32,584 nucleotides of DNA from Bacteroidota bacterium (GTDB lineage: Bacteria; Bacteroidota; Bacteroidia; Chitinophagales; Chitinophagaceae): positions 1 through 32,584 of the forward strand of contig JAFAAT010000089.1 of NCBI GenBank assembly GCA_023426425.1. Reading direction: 5' to 3'. Shown here piece after piece: positions 1 through 7,112 of this stretch. Under the pieces are notes generated by a model that saw only the letters and a program-made list of their open reading frames with translations, was not told the origin of the DNA and made no database searches. Positions within the stretch are counted from its first letter, which is position 1, and the number at the start of each line of letters is the position of its first letter. Both the position numbers and the translations under genes were made by a program.

Positions 1-1
1 A

Positions 2-52
2 AGGCGCTATGAAGGCGTGAAAACACCGAGAATGAATTTTCACACCTATTAG
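2..52 (+). CDS. C-terminal tail of an upstream gene, partial
   Basis: One of the three plus-strand frames is open from the window edge to a TAG at 50-52 and would encode RRYEGVKTPRMNFHTY as the last 16 residues of a protein. The other two plus frames hit stops within the first 20 bases. The tail ends in an aromatic residue, as many Bacteroidota outer-membrane proteins do, but this is too short to identify a family. An open stretch of 51 bases can arise by chance, so this is a tentative call. Confidence 0.3.
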   Translation, partial: RRYEGVKTPRMNFHTY

Positions 53-66
53 AATAATTTCAAAAC

Positions 67-74
67 TAACTTTG
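67..74 (+). promoter_or_regulatory. Bacteroidota -7 promoter element (TAACTTTG)
   Basis: TAACTTTG matches the Bacteroidota -7 consensus TAnnTTTG exactly. A good -33 TTTG at the usual distance upstream is not visible. The predicted transcription start, about 5-8 bases after the last G, falls almost on the TTG start codon of the next gene at position 80. Confidence 0.4.
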
Positions 75-79
75 CCAAC

Positions 80-649
80 TTGAAGGCTCAAGAGTTTCAA
101 CATATCCCCAAAGTTGTCATAATAGGCCCCGAATCCACGGGCAAAAGCACACTGAGCGCCTCGCTGGCAGAGGTTTTCCATACGACCTGGGTGCCCGAGT
201 ACGCCCGAGAGTACCTGGAGCAGCTACAACACCCATTTTCAGAACAGGATCTTCTGCATATTGCCAAGGGGCAGTTGAACACCGAGGATGAGAAACTGGC
301 TACAGCCAGCAGGCTCCTTATCTGCGATACCGACCTTCACGTGATCCGTGTGTGGAGCGAACACAGATTCAACCGGACTGACTCCCAAATACTGGCAGCC
401 ATTGCAGAGCGCAGGTATGATCTTTACCTGCTCACAGACACAGATATCGCCTGGGAACCTGATCCGCTCCGCGAACACCCGGAACTGCACATGCGACGCT
501 ACTTTTACCACCAGTATCGCGATGCTGTTATGCACAGCGGAGTTCCATGGGCAAATATCCACGGTAATCATCAGCAAAGGTTGCAACTTGCACTTGCAGC
601 CATCAGGGAAAACCTAAACATAGCATATGCGCATCCACATTCATCCTGA
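80..649 (+). CDS. NadR-like P-loop ATPase/kinase (ribosylnicotinamide kinase-type)
   Basis: This 189-residue protein has a Walker A loop GPESTGKST at residues 16-24. A CDTD segment near 82-85 and a WEPDPLREHPELHMRR region near 125-140 resemble the kinase module of NadR, which phosphorylates nicotinamide riboside to NMN in NAD salvage. The NMN adenylyltransferase domain of full-length NadR is absent, so this is the stand-alone kinase form common in Bacteroidota. The family is clear but the substrate is inferred. The only usable start codon ahead of the P-loop is TTG at 80, with an in-frame stop at 50-52. The 3' end overlaps yciO by 23 bases, suggesting co-transcription and coupled translation. 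A pnuC transporter often neighbours such genes but is not visible here. Confidence 0.8.
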   Translation: MKAQEFQHIPKVVIIGPESTGKSTLSASLAEVFHTTWVPEYAREYLEQLQHPFSEQDLLHIAKGQLNTEDEKLATASRLLICDTDLHVIRVWSEHRFNRTDSQILAAIAERRYDLYLLTDTDIAWEPDPLREHPELHMRRYFYHQYRDAVMHSGVPWANIHGNHQQRLQLALAAIRENLNIAYAHPHSS

Positions 650-1247
650 CAACCCACAGCAACGAAACGTCCGCACCGTAGCAGATACGCTGCGTAAGGG
701 TGGGGTGATCATTTACCCTACGGACACCATCTATGGCCTTGGTTGCGATATCTATAACACTGGCGCAATCGAAAGGATCTGCCGCATCAAAGGAATCGAT
801 CCTAAGAAAGCACAGTTTTCATTCATCTGCCGCGACCTGAAGCATCTCAGCGACTTCGCCAAAAGTATCAGCACCCCTGTATTCAGGGTGCTGAAAAACA
901 GCTTGCCGGGACCCTACACTTTCATTCTTGAGGCTAGTAAGGAGGTGCCCAAACTATTAAAAAGTAAAAAGGACACAGTGGGCATCAGAGTGCCCGATCA
1001 TTCCATCACCCAGGCGATTGTAGAGGAATTGGGGCATCCGATTATGAGTGTCTCACTGCCAATGGATGGTGATACTGAATATTACACCGATCCTGAAGCT
1101 ATTCACGACCTTTTCGAAAACCAGGTAGATCTCGTAGTGGATGGCGGTGCAGGTAATACGGTACCCTCAACAGTGATTGACTGTACTTCCGGTGTCCCCG
1201 AACTAGTCCGTGAAGGTGCCGGAGACTGGCAACACCTGGTTACGTAA
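627..1247 (+). CDS. yciO: YciO, Sua5/YciO/YrdC family protein
   Basis: The 206-residue product matches E. coli YciO in length and in recognisable segments: IHPDNPQQR at the N-terminus, RKGGVIIYPTDTIYGLGC, ERICRIKGI, CRDL, PGPYTFIL, KEVPKLL and a C-terminal TTVID-like STVID before REGAGD. The family fold binds ATP and RNA-like substrates. The related TsaC/Sua5 enzymes make threonylcarbamoyl-AMP for tRNA t6A, and YciO itself is reported as a weaker or divergent relative, so a role in t6A synthesis is not assured. It starts inside the preceding kinase gene and ends in the palindrome TTACGTAA, which also supplies the stop codon of batA on the other strand. Confidence 0.87.
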   Translation: MRIHIHPDNPQQRNVRTVADTLRKGGVIIYPTDTIYGLGCDIYNTGAIERICRIKGIDPKKAQFSFICRDLKHLSDFAKSISTPVFRVLKNSLPGPYTFILEASKEVPKLLKSKKDTVGIRVPDHSITQAIVEELGHPIMSVSLPMDGDTEYYTDPEAIHDLFENQVDLVVDGGAGNTVPSTVIDCTSGVPELVREGAGDWQHLVT

Positions 1248-2250
1248 TACTCCTGAAGACTGTATATCTCAGGATCATCTCCAGCAATAGACAGATAATT
1301 GCGATCAAAGCAAGGGGATAAAACAGCTCAGCATAGTGCCGGTAGCTACTGATCTCCACCTTAGTTTTCTCCAGAGTATCAATGTCTTTATAGATCGCTG
1401 CAAGTGATTTGTTGTCGGTAGCACGGTAATACTTGCCCCCGGTCTCAGTAGCAATCTTCTGAAGTAGTTCTTCATCTATCTGAACCTCCTGCATCTGCTT
1501 CTGCATCCCAAAAGGTGTCTGTACAGGATAAGGAGCCATACCACGACTACCTACACCAATGGTGTACACTCTCACCTTATATGCCTTGGCAATCTCCAAT
1601 GCCAGTTCAGGTCCTACCTTTCCTACATTGTTCACACCGTCTGTAAGTAAAATCACCACCTTGCTTGCTCCATTCGACCTGCGGATACGGTCCACTGCAG
1701 TAGCCAGCCCATCTCCAATCGCCGTTCCGTCTACCAGCAACCCACTCTTGATTTCTTTGATCTGCCCTTTCACCACCTCATGATCTATAGTAATCGGACA
1801 CTGTGTAAAGCTTTCTCCCGCAAAGATCACAAGACCAATCCGGTCTGTAGGTCGCGCTTCAATAAACTCCACGGCCATCTTTTTAGAGGCTTCAATTCGG
1901 TTGGGCTTTAGATCCTCAGCCAGCATACTTCCGGACACGTCCATCGAAAGTACAATATCGATTCCCTCGCTATCGATCGTTTCTGACACATCACTAGACT
2001 GAGGCCTGGCCATCGCAACAGTCAGCGCCAATACACTGAGCATCCTGAGCACCAGCAACAAAGGCCTTAGACGCACTCTCCAGGAGGGCCTCACATCCTG
2101 AAGCCCCTTCAACGTTGTTAGTCTTAATACAGGATTATTGCGGCGGCGCTGCCTGTAATGCCACCAGATCATCAATGGGATCAGTAGCAGCAAACCGAAA
2201 AAATACGGATGCGCAAAACTCACCTGTTGCCAGTCCAGTAGTTCTCTCAT
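1240..2250 (-). CDS. batA: BatA-type von Willebrand factor A membrane protein
   Basis: This 336-residue protein has two N-terminal membrane segments (about 17-31 and 64-81), a von Willebrand A domain (about 97-290) and a C-terminal membrane segment (about 308-326). The metal-ion-dependent adhesion site is intact: DVSGS at 104-108, a Thr near 176 and TDG around 203-205. This is the BatA arrangement of the Bacteroides aerotolerance/MoxR-associated operons, whose proteins are thought to form a membrane complex served by a MoxR AAA+ ATPase. Its start overlaps the end of the upstream BatD-like gene by 4 bases (ATGA). It is the last gene of the operon here. BatB and BatC do not follow, because the neighbouring gene is convergent yciO. 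Confidence 0.9.
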   Translation of the reverse strand: MRELLDWQQVSFAHPYFFGLLLLIPLMIWWHYRQRRRNNPVLRLTTLKGLQDVRPSWRVRLRPLLLVLRMLSVLALTVAMARPQSSDVSETIDSEGIDIVLSMDVSGSMLAEDLKPNRIEASKKMAVEFIEARPTDRIGLVIFAGESFTQCPITIDHEVVKGQIKEIKSGLLVDGTAIGDGLATAVDRIRRSNGASKVVILLTDGVNNVGKVGPELALEIAKAYKVRVYTIGVGSRGMAPYPVQTPFGMQKQMQEVQIDEELLQKIATETGGKYYRATDNKSLAAIYKDIDTLEKTKVEISSYRHYAELFYPLALIAIICLLLEMILRYTVFRSIT

Positions 2251-3209
2251 GCCTGTTTTTCTATTGTTTCAGTTACCGCCCGGGTGTTATGAATGAATTT
2301 CTTCGTTGCATCAAGACAAGCTACATGATCCTGCGGTAATGGCTTTGCCTTGGCAAACTTCGCCATATCCGCCGTAGACAGGATTTTGGCCAGTTCCTCA
2401 GCATGGGGGTTCATCTGCGGATGTTTTCTTGCATCCTGCAGCAACTCATCCGAAGTCTGCTCCATTGCCGGAACCCTGTAGAGCTCCTCAATATAACTTC
2501 TCAGAATCTCTGTAAGTCCCGAATAGTATTCCTTGACCCGCTCATTCTGCCATAGCTGCTGTTGCTCCAGATCAGAGAGCTTCCTCAACGCTCTTTCCTG
2601 TGGTGTTTCCACAGGTGCTTTAGGTACGAACTGTGGTATTGGAGACTTCTTATGCTTTCTGAAATACCAGATGACGAAGGCAATCAACGCAAGGAAGACC
2701 ACTCCGCCAAGTATTAGCCAGATATAGTCTTTCCAGGTAGCCTTTACCTCTATGATGTCTTTGATCGGCTCAAAAGGCTTGGTCGTATCCACAGGCACCG
2801 TGGATACCGAAACATAAAAGGAATCTGAGACCACATAATACGGTGACCCCGTCTTAGCCACTACAGGAAAAGCAAAAGAGGGAATCTGGAACATCCCTGA
2901 GTCAAAACCCGTGATCAACAATCGCTGTTTGTACACAGCAACCTGGCCGTGCATGCTTGTATCTATATTGCTGCGCTCCACCACTTCCAGGTGGTTAAAT
3001 GTGTCAGGAATCTGAGCCCATTTCAAGGTTCCCGCAGTCGTATCACTGGTGGCTTCAATGAATAGTCTTATCTGGTCACCCACAGTAATGGACGTGGCAT
3101 CAATCCTTGCATTCACGGTAGCACCGCTTTGTGCGTACACACTGGAGTTACAGATCGTCAGTAAAAACAGTAGGAAGAAAGAATACCTTGCTGTTCGCTT
3201 CATGCTCAT
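2247..3209 (-). CDS. BatD/DUF4381-like membrane protein of the Bat operon
   Basis: The 320-residue protein begins with a signal peptide (hydrophobic residues 9-24, cleavage near VYAQ). A beta-rich periplasmic domain (about 28-140) follows, then one membrane helix (about 162-183) and a charged cytoplasmic helical tail with EYYSGLTEILRSYIEELY around 227-244. This topology is typical of the uncharacterised protein that sits between DUF58 and BatA in Bacteroidota operons; the tail resembles DUF4381-type proteins. Function is unknown but probably structural within the Bat/MoxR membrane complex. The ATG overlaps the TGA of the DUF58 gene (ATGA at 3206-3209), indicating translational coupling. Confidence 0.75.
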   Translation of the reverse strand: MSMKRTARYSFFLLFLLTICNSSVYAQSGATVNARIDATSITVGDQIRLFIEATSDTTAGTLKWAQIPDTFNHLEVVERSNIDTSMHGQVAVYKQRLLITGFDSGMFQIPSFAFPVVAKTGSPYYVVSDSFYVSVSTVPVDTTKPFEPIKDIIEVKATWKDYIWLILGGVVFLALIAFVIWYFRKHKKSPIPQFVPKAPVETPQERALRKLSDLEQQQLWQNERVKEYYSGLTEILRSYIEELYRVPAMEQTSDELLQDARKHPQMNPHAEELAKILSTADMAKFAKAKPLPQDHVACLDATKKFIHNTRAVTETIEKQA

Positions 3210-4075
3210 CGTCCTTTAAAAAAGCTTTGTAACACTTTTACATAGTCTTCGTCCGTTCTCATCGATAGTAATGCTGCCCCACTTTTACGAAAGGACTGGA
3301 TGCAATACTGTCTGTGCATCTCAAACATCTTCGTGTACTGATGACGTACAGAGGCGTCATCCGTATCGAGCCAGGAAAGGTCACCTTTTTCAGCATCCAT
3401 CACCTGGATCAATCCTGCGGCAGGAAGCTCTTTATCAGCCCTGTCGTAGACATGGATTCCGATCAGGTCATGCTTTCTGGCAGCGAGCTGCAAGGATTTT
3501 TCGTATTGCTCACTGATGAAATCACTGAGCATGAAAGTGATTGTCCTTTTTTTCAGCACATTGTTCAGGTAGTCCAGCGCTACTGCCACATTAGTGCCCG
3601 AAGTATGCTCAGGTTCCAGGGCTATAAGCTCTCTGATAATGCGTAAGGTGTGACTCCGCCCTTTTTTCGGTGGAATAAACTTCTCGATCTTGTCACTGAA
3701 AAACAACACGCCCACCTTGTCATTGTTGGTCACAGCAGAAAAAGACAGTACTGCAGCGATCTCTGTAATCAGTTCCCTTTTTAGCCGGTGGTGCGTACCA
3801 AACAATGAGCTGCCGCTTATATCCACCAACAGCATCAGCGTTAGTTCCCGTTCCTCTTCAAACACTTTCACAAAAGGGTGAGAAAAACGTGCTGTGACAT
3901 TCCAGTCGATCGTTTTCACGTCATCACCAGGGGTATATTCCCTCACCTCACTGAATGACATACCCCTCCCCTTAAACGCTGAATGATACTCACCGGCAAA
4001 AATATGATTGCTCAGTCCTCGCGTTTTTATTTCAATGCGCCTGACTCGCTTTAGTATTTCTGAAGTTGTCAGCAT
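3206..4075 (-). CDS. DUF58 domain protein (MoxR/Bat-associated)
   Basis: This 289-residue soluble protein shows the DUF58 signature FSEVREYTPGDDVKTIDWNV near residues 42-61, followed by KVFEEERELTLMLLVDISGS. The latter is a vWA-like segment with a MIDAS-type DISGS. In this family the protein is encoded next to a MoxR AAA+ ATPase and Bat vWA proteins and is thought to be a client or adaptor of the ATPase. It is the first gene of a three-gene operon with overlapping ends. No moxR gene lies directly upstream: the spacer at 4076-4273 leads to a divergent lipoprotein gene. Confidence 0.87.
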   Translation of the reverse strand: MLTTSEILKRVRRIEIKTRGLSNHIFAGEYHSAFKGRGMSFSEVREYTPGDDVKTIDWNVTARFSHPFVKVFEEERELTLMLLVDISGSSLFGTHHRLKRELITEIAAVLSFSAVTNNDKVGVLFFSDKIEKFIPPKKGRSHTLRIIRELIALEPEHTSGTNVAVALDYLNNVLKKRTITFMLSDFISEQYEKSLQLAARKHDLIGIHVYDRADKELPAAGLIQVMDAEKGDLSWLDTDDASVRHQYTKMFEMHRQYCIQSFRKSGAALLSMRTDEDYVKVLQSFFKGR

Positions 4076-4114
4076 GCTTGTTTTACAGAAGGGTTATTCA
4101 ATTCTAATGGCTAA

Positions 4115-4122
4115 CAAATGTA
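4115..4122 (-). promoter_or_regulatory. -7 promoter element for the DUF58-bat operon
   Basis: The minus strand reads TACATTTG here, an exact TAnnTTTG match. Transcription would start near 4108, giving a leader of about 30 bases before the ATG at 4075. The -33 region, about 19 bases further upstream, is only a partial match (TGTTA). Confidence 0.4.
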
Positions 4123-4249
4123 GCAGTTCCCCTATTTAATTAACAGAGGTGTTTACTTAAAATTTTCTGAAAATGCTCAGCTTCGATATACGAACAGGTT
4201 TGTATCCTGCATTATAATAATTAGCACACCCTCTTTTTCAGAACATCCT

Positions 4250-4257
4250 TAGATTTG
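4250..4257 (+). promoter_or_regulatory. -7 promoter element for the lipoprotein gene
   Basis: TAGATTTG matches TAnnTTTG exactly and lies 16 bases before the ATG at 4274, predicting a leader of roughly 10 bases. A T-rich patch (CTCTTTTTC) sits about where a -33 box would be. Confidence 0.45.
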
Positions 4258-4273
4258 ATCAAATTTTCCCATC

Positions 4274-5113
4274 ATGAAATCAAACATGACTCTGAAGAAC
4301 ATCCTCTTGTTAACCGCCATGTCAATTTTAGTCTCCTGCCAGGAAAACAAAAAAGGAGGTCCTGATGACGGCGAACAGACTGCTGCGAATACAGCTCCTG
4401 TCAGCTTGACTGACGTTGCTGGAACAGAGGAGTTCCCTGATGCTTCTCTTTCATTGGCCAATGCTACAGCTACTCCTGCTGGTGATTCAGTCAGGATTGC
4501 ACTCAGTTTCGATGTGCAGAATTATGAGCTGAAGTCTCAGACTTCGGATGAGACCAGCCAGCTTTGCAGCAACTCAGGCGATGGTCAGCATATCCACTTT
4601 ATACACAACAACAAGCCTTATGTGGCGCTCTACGAACCAAAGCATGAGTTTACGGTGGCCAAAGGCACAGAGCATGACGTACTTTGCTTCCTGAGCCGGT
4701 CCTATCACCTTTCATTAAAGAACAAGAATGCATCAATTCTTTACCGTTTCAAGGTAGACAGCACTGGTAAACTGGAAAAACTTCCTGAGCCCACTACCCC
4801 AATGGTATTCTACAGCCGCCCCAAGGGTGACTATGTAGGTAAAGACACGGAAAATATCCTTTTTGATTTTTATCTGTGGAATACTACACTTGGTAGTCAG
4901 AACCAATTGCGGATGGACATCAGCACAGGTGGGAAAGATACTACCATGATGATCACGGAATGGAAACCTTATTTCCTCAAGAATCTCGCAATGGGTAAAA
5001 ACTCAATTACTCTTACTCTGCTTGACGCTTCCGGTGCACAGGTAAGCGGACCCGAGACTACTGTAACTCGTGAGTTTAACCTTTCCCAGGGCGAGCCGCT
5101 TTCAAAACAATAA
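4274..5113 (+). CDS. Putative lipoprotein with His/Cys-rich segment, function unknown
   Basis: The 279-residue product starts with a lipoprotein signal: a basic start, a hydrophobic stretch and the lipobox ILVSC with Cys22 as lipidation site. A low-complexity linker (about 23-70) leads to a beta-rich domain. This contains a histidine cluster GQHIHFIHNNKPY near 104-116 and two further cysteines (Cys98, Cys138) spaced to allow a disulfide. The pattern of a GxHxHF strand followed by a short loop and a second strand loosely recalls DUF4399-type domains, but I cannot establish homology. It is probably anchored in the cell envelope. The downstream sulfoxide reductase begins 13 bases after its stop, so the two may be co-transcribed. 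Confidence 0.7.
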   Translation: MKSNMTLKNILLLTAMSILVSCQENKKGGPDDGEQTAANTAPVSLTDVAGTEEFPDASLSLANATATPAGDSVRIALSFDVQNYELKSQTSDETSQLCSNSGDGQHIHFIHNNKPYVALYEPKHEFTVAKGTEHDVLCFLSRSYHLSLKNKNASILYRFKVDSTGKLEKLPEPTTPMVFYSRPKGDYVGKDTENILFDFYLWNTTLGSQNQLRMDISTGGKDTTMMITEWKPYFLKNLAMGKNSITLTLLDASGAQVSGPETTVTREFNLSQGEPLSKQ

Positions 5114-5126
5114 AAAACACCCTGCA

Positions 5127-5612
5127 ATGTCAGAAGACTTGTTGGTAATAGAAGGCGATAAGCTTGAAAAGTATGAATCTGTCATACCCCAGATTCAGGC
5201 ATTGCTGGAGTACGAAACAGATCCTGTGGCCAACATGGCCAACCTGGTTGCAGCGCTGAAGCAGCAATTTGGCTGGTTTTGGATCGGCTTCTACATAGTA
5301 AAAGATGAGGAACTGGTACTGGGCCCCTTTCAGGGGCCCATAGCCTGTACGCGGATCAGGAAAGGTAAGGGCGTCTGTGGCACCAGCTGGGCGCAAGCCA
5401 GGACGATTGTCGTTCCCGACGTGGAACAGTTTCCCGGTCATATTGCCTGCTCAAGTCTTTCCCGGTCTGAAATTGTCGTTCCTGTGATGCTTGATGGGAT
5501 AGTAAAATCTGTCCTCGATGTAGATAGCGAACATCTCAGCACTTTTGATGAAACGGATGAAAAATACCTGGGTAAGCTGTTGGCAATGAATGTGGCGAAA
5601 CTTGTATTTTAA
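5127..5612 (+). CDS. msrC: Free methionine-(R)-sulfoxide reductase (GAF domain)
   Basis: This 161-residue GAF-domain protein matches the family that reduces free methionine-(R)-sulfoxide with thioredoxin. The three redox cysteines are present at Cys74, Cys84 and Cys108 (contexts GPIACTRI, GVCGTSW and HIACSS). They are offset by a constant 10 from Cys84, Cys94 and Cys118 of the E. coli enzyme as I recall it. Glu115 and the Asp131/Asp133 pair occupy the positions of its substrate-binding acids. An earlier in-frame start at 5070 would overlap the lipoprotein gene. The ATG at 5127 gives the normal family length and is preferred. It acts in the cytoplasm in oxidative damage repair. Confidence 0.9.
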   Translation: MSEDLLVIEGDKLEKYESVIPQIQALLEYETDPVANMANLVAALKQQFGWFWIGFYIVKDEELVLGPFQGPIACTRIRKGKGVCGTSWAQARTIVVPDVEQFPGHIACSSLSRSEIVVPVMLDGIVKSVLDVDSEHLSTFDETDEKYLGKLLAMNVAKLVF

Positions 5613-5647
5613 TTGTCAATTGTCAATTGTCAATTGTCAATGGTCAA
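5613..5647. repeat. Heptamer tandem repeat, five units of TTGTCAA
   Basis: Four perfect copies of TTGTCAA (5613-5640) and a fifth with one change (TGGTCAA, 5641-5647) begin directly after the stop codon of the sulfoxide reductase. The unit is the same heptamer that I recall as STRR2 of heterocystous cyanobacteria. Confidence 0.9.
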
Positions 5648-5682
5648 TTTAGGGTGGAACGGCTTAGAAACGCCTTTGGTAC

Positions 5683-5839
5683 GGGGTAAGTACGGAGTAA
5701 GAACGGAGTAAGAGCGGAGTAAGAACCGAGGAAGAACCGAGGAAGAACGGTGTAAGACCGAAGTCAAAATGACCCAGTAAAGCCGACCAAACGCCGAGGT
5801 AAAGCCGACTAAAAGCCGAGGTAAAGCCGACCAAAAGCT
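5683..5839. repeat. 11-bp-phased degenerate tandem repeat array (convergent spacer)
   Basis: Eight consecutive 11-base units run from 5683 to 5770, with a consensus near GGAGTAAGAAC that decays toward the end. A 14-base junction follows (5771-5784). Five more 11-base units (5785-5839) alternate between GACYAAAAGCC-like and GAGGTAAAGCC sequences, giving a 22-base higher-order period. The array fills the spacer between a plus-strand and a minus-strand gene. No long reading frame or strong hairpin is evident in it. Confidence 0.85.
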
Positions 5840-5870
5840 ATCCCAATGCTATTCCGGGTCATCCAGACCA

Positions 5871-7016
5871 TCAGCTGACAACTGATACTTTCTCGCCGAC
5901 GATATTCAGTACGCCGGGCTTTTTGCCAGGTTCAAAGCTGCCTATGGCTTGTTCCATACCGAGGGCCTTAGCACCGCCCAATGTGGCCCAGTGCAGCAGA
6001 ATCTCCCAATCCAAAGCCTGAAAATGCTCTTTAAGGATGCATAATTCCGCGTAGATACTCAGTTGGTGATTTGAGGCAAGGCTGTCTGTCCCGATGCATA
6101 GGTTCAGTCCTTCCGAAATCATCATTTCCACATCGGGTAGGGTTCCCTCAATATACAAATTCGCATTTGGGCAAAGACACCAATAGAGATTATGAAAACG
6201 GGCCTGAGCCGCAAGCACATCCTCCCGTCTGGTGTAGGTGTTATGGACCAGCAAAACCGGGTGACCTGGTGCAAGCCAGTTCATGTAGGTCTTCAGCGAC
6301 GACTTTCCAGAGGGAATGAACCGGCTGCTGTCAATGCCTAAAGCGTTCAATAGTTCATTGAACTCACCAGCCCCTGTCTGGAAAAACCTGTCTTCCTCTG
6401 CCGATTCCTGGTTGTGGACAGAGATCAACGCACCGGGCTGATGTTCATTAATAAGCTCAAATAAACGCGTTGAGACGGAATATGGTGCATGAGGTGTCAG
6501 TGACTGCCGGAGTATTTTACTGCCGGGCTGTTGAGCCATGTAGGCTTTGTAGGTCTCAATGGCACCTGCGAAACAGTCTGTTGCCAGGTTGTCATTGAAG
6601 CCAAGACACTCTATGAAACTATGGAAATGCAGCTTGTCTTCTGCCCTCAGATCCAGGGCGTCGCTGGTGTTGGCGATATCACCAATGGCCACCACACCAT
6701 TGTCTATTAGCTCCTGGTATGCGTCTGTCCGGGCTTTCTTTTTCTCTTCATCGCTAAACTTTGACCTTAGCCCAGGTATTTGCTTCAGGAAAGGAATCAG
6801 TCCTGTCCGCTCTGCAATTTTTCCCTTCAGATGAGAGAGCTCGAGGTGGCAATGTGCATTCACAAAGCCCGGACAAATCAAGCCTTCATAGCGCCTTGTA
6901 TCTTCTGTCATGTGATCCGAGACTCCGACAATCACCCCCTCGTTTGTAAGCTCTAATACTGATCCCTCTGGTAAAAACCTGTATCCGTCATGAATTCGTG
7001 AAGCAGTGATTCGCAT
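5871..7016 (-). CDS. Amidohydrolase, possible aminodeoxyfutalosine deaminase
   Basis: The 381-residue protein is a metal-dependent amidohydrolase of the SsnA/ATZ-TRZ type. Metal and substrate residues are visible: NAHCHLE with His55 and His57, His176 in TPHAPYS, His201 and Glu204 in SVHNQESAEED, and Asp311 in GTDSLASN. A small composite beta domain is formed by the two ends. The FVNAHCHLELSHLKG signature and the length are like enzymes that deaminate aminodeoxyfutalosine in the futalosine menaquinone pathway. Other purine or guanine-type deaminases are possible, and no mqn gene lies nearby to settle it. It is transcribed alone on the minus strand and converges on the sulfoxide reductase across the repeat-filled spacer. 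Confidence 0.8.
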   Translation of the reverse strand: MRITASRIHDGYRFLPEGSVLELTNEGVIVGVSDHMTEDTRRYEGLICPGFVNAHCHLELSHLKGKIAERTGLIPFLKQIPGLRSKFSDEEKKKARTDAYQELIDNGVVAIGDIANTSDALDLRAEDKLHFHSFIECLGFNDNLATDCFAGAIETYKAYMAQQPGSKILRQSLTPHAPYSVSTRLFELINEHQPGALISVHNQESAEEDRFFQTGAGEFNELLNALGIDSSRFIPSGKSSLKTYMNWLAPGHPVLLVHNTYTRREDVLAAQARFHNLYWCLCPNANLYIEGTLPDVEMMISEGLNLCIGTDSLASNHQLSIYAELCILKEHFQALDWEILLHWATLGGAKALGMEQAIGSFEPGKKPGVLNIVGEKVSVVS

Positions 7017-7054
7017 TTCACGAAAATAACAATCTCACCCCACAGCCATACATG

Positions 7055-7082
7055 AAAAAAGCCGGCAACCAGGTGCCGGCTT
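7055..7082 (-). terminator. Intrinsic terminator of the pseudouridine synthase gene
   Basis: A 9-bp stem (AAGCCGGCA pairing with TGCCGGCTT) encloses a 6-base loop. Read on the minus strand, it is followed by a run of six T residues, 31 bases after the synthase stop codon. Confidence 0.85.
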
Positions 7083-7112
7083 CTGTAGTGTTTTATTTCA
7101 CAGGACTCTGTA

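Noticed and set aside
5613..5870. CRISPR array as an explanation of the spacer repeats
   Set aside because: Units are 7 and 11 bases long, contiguous and without unique spacers; no cas genes are present.
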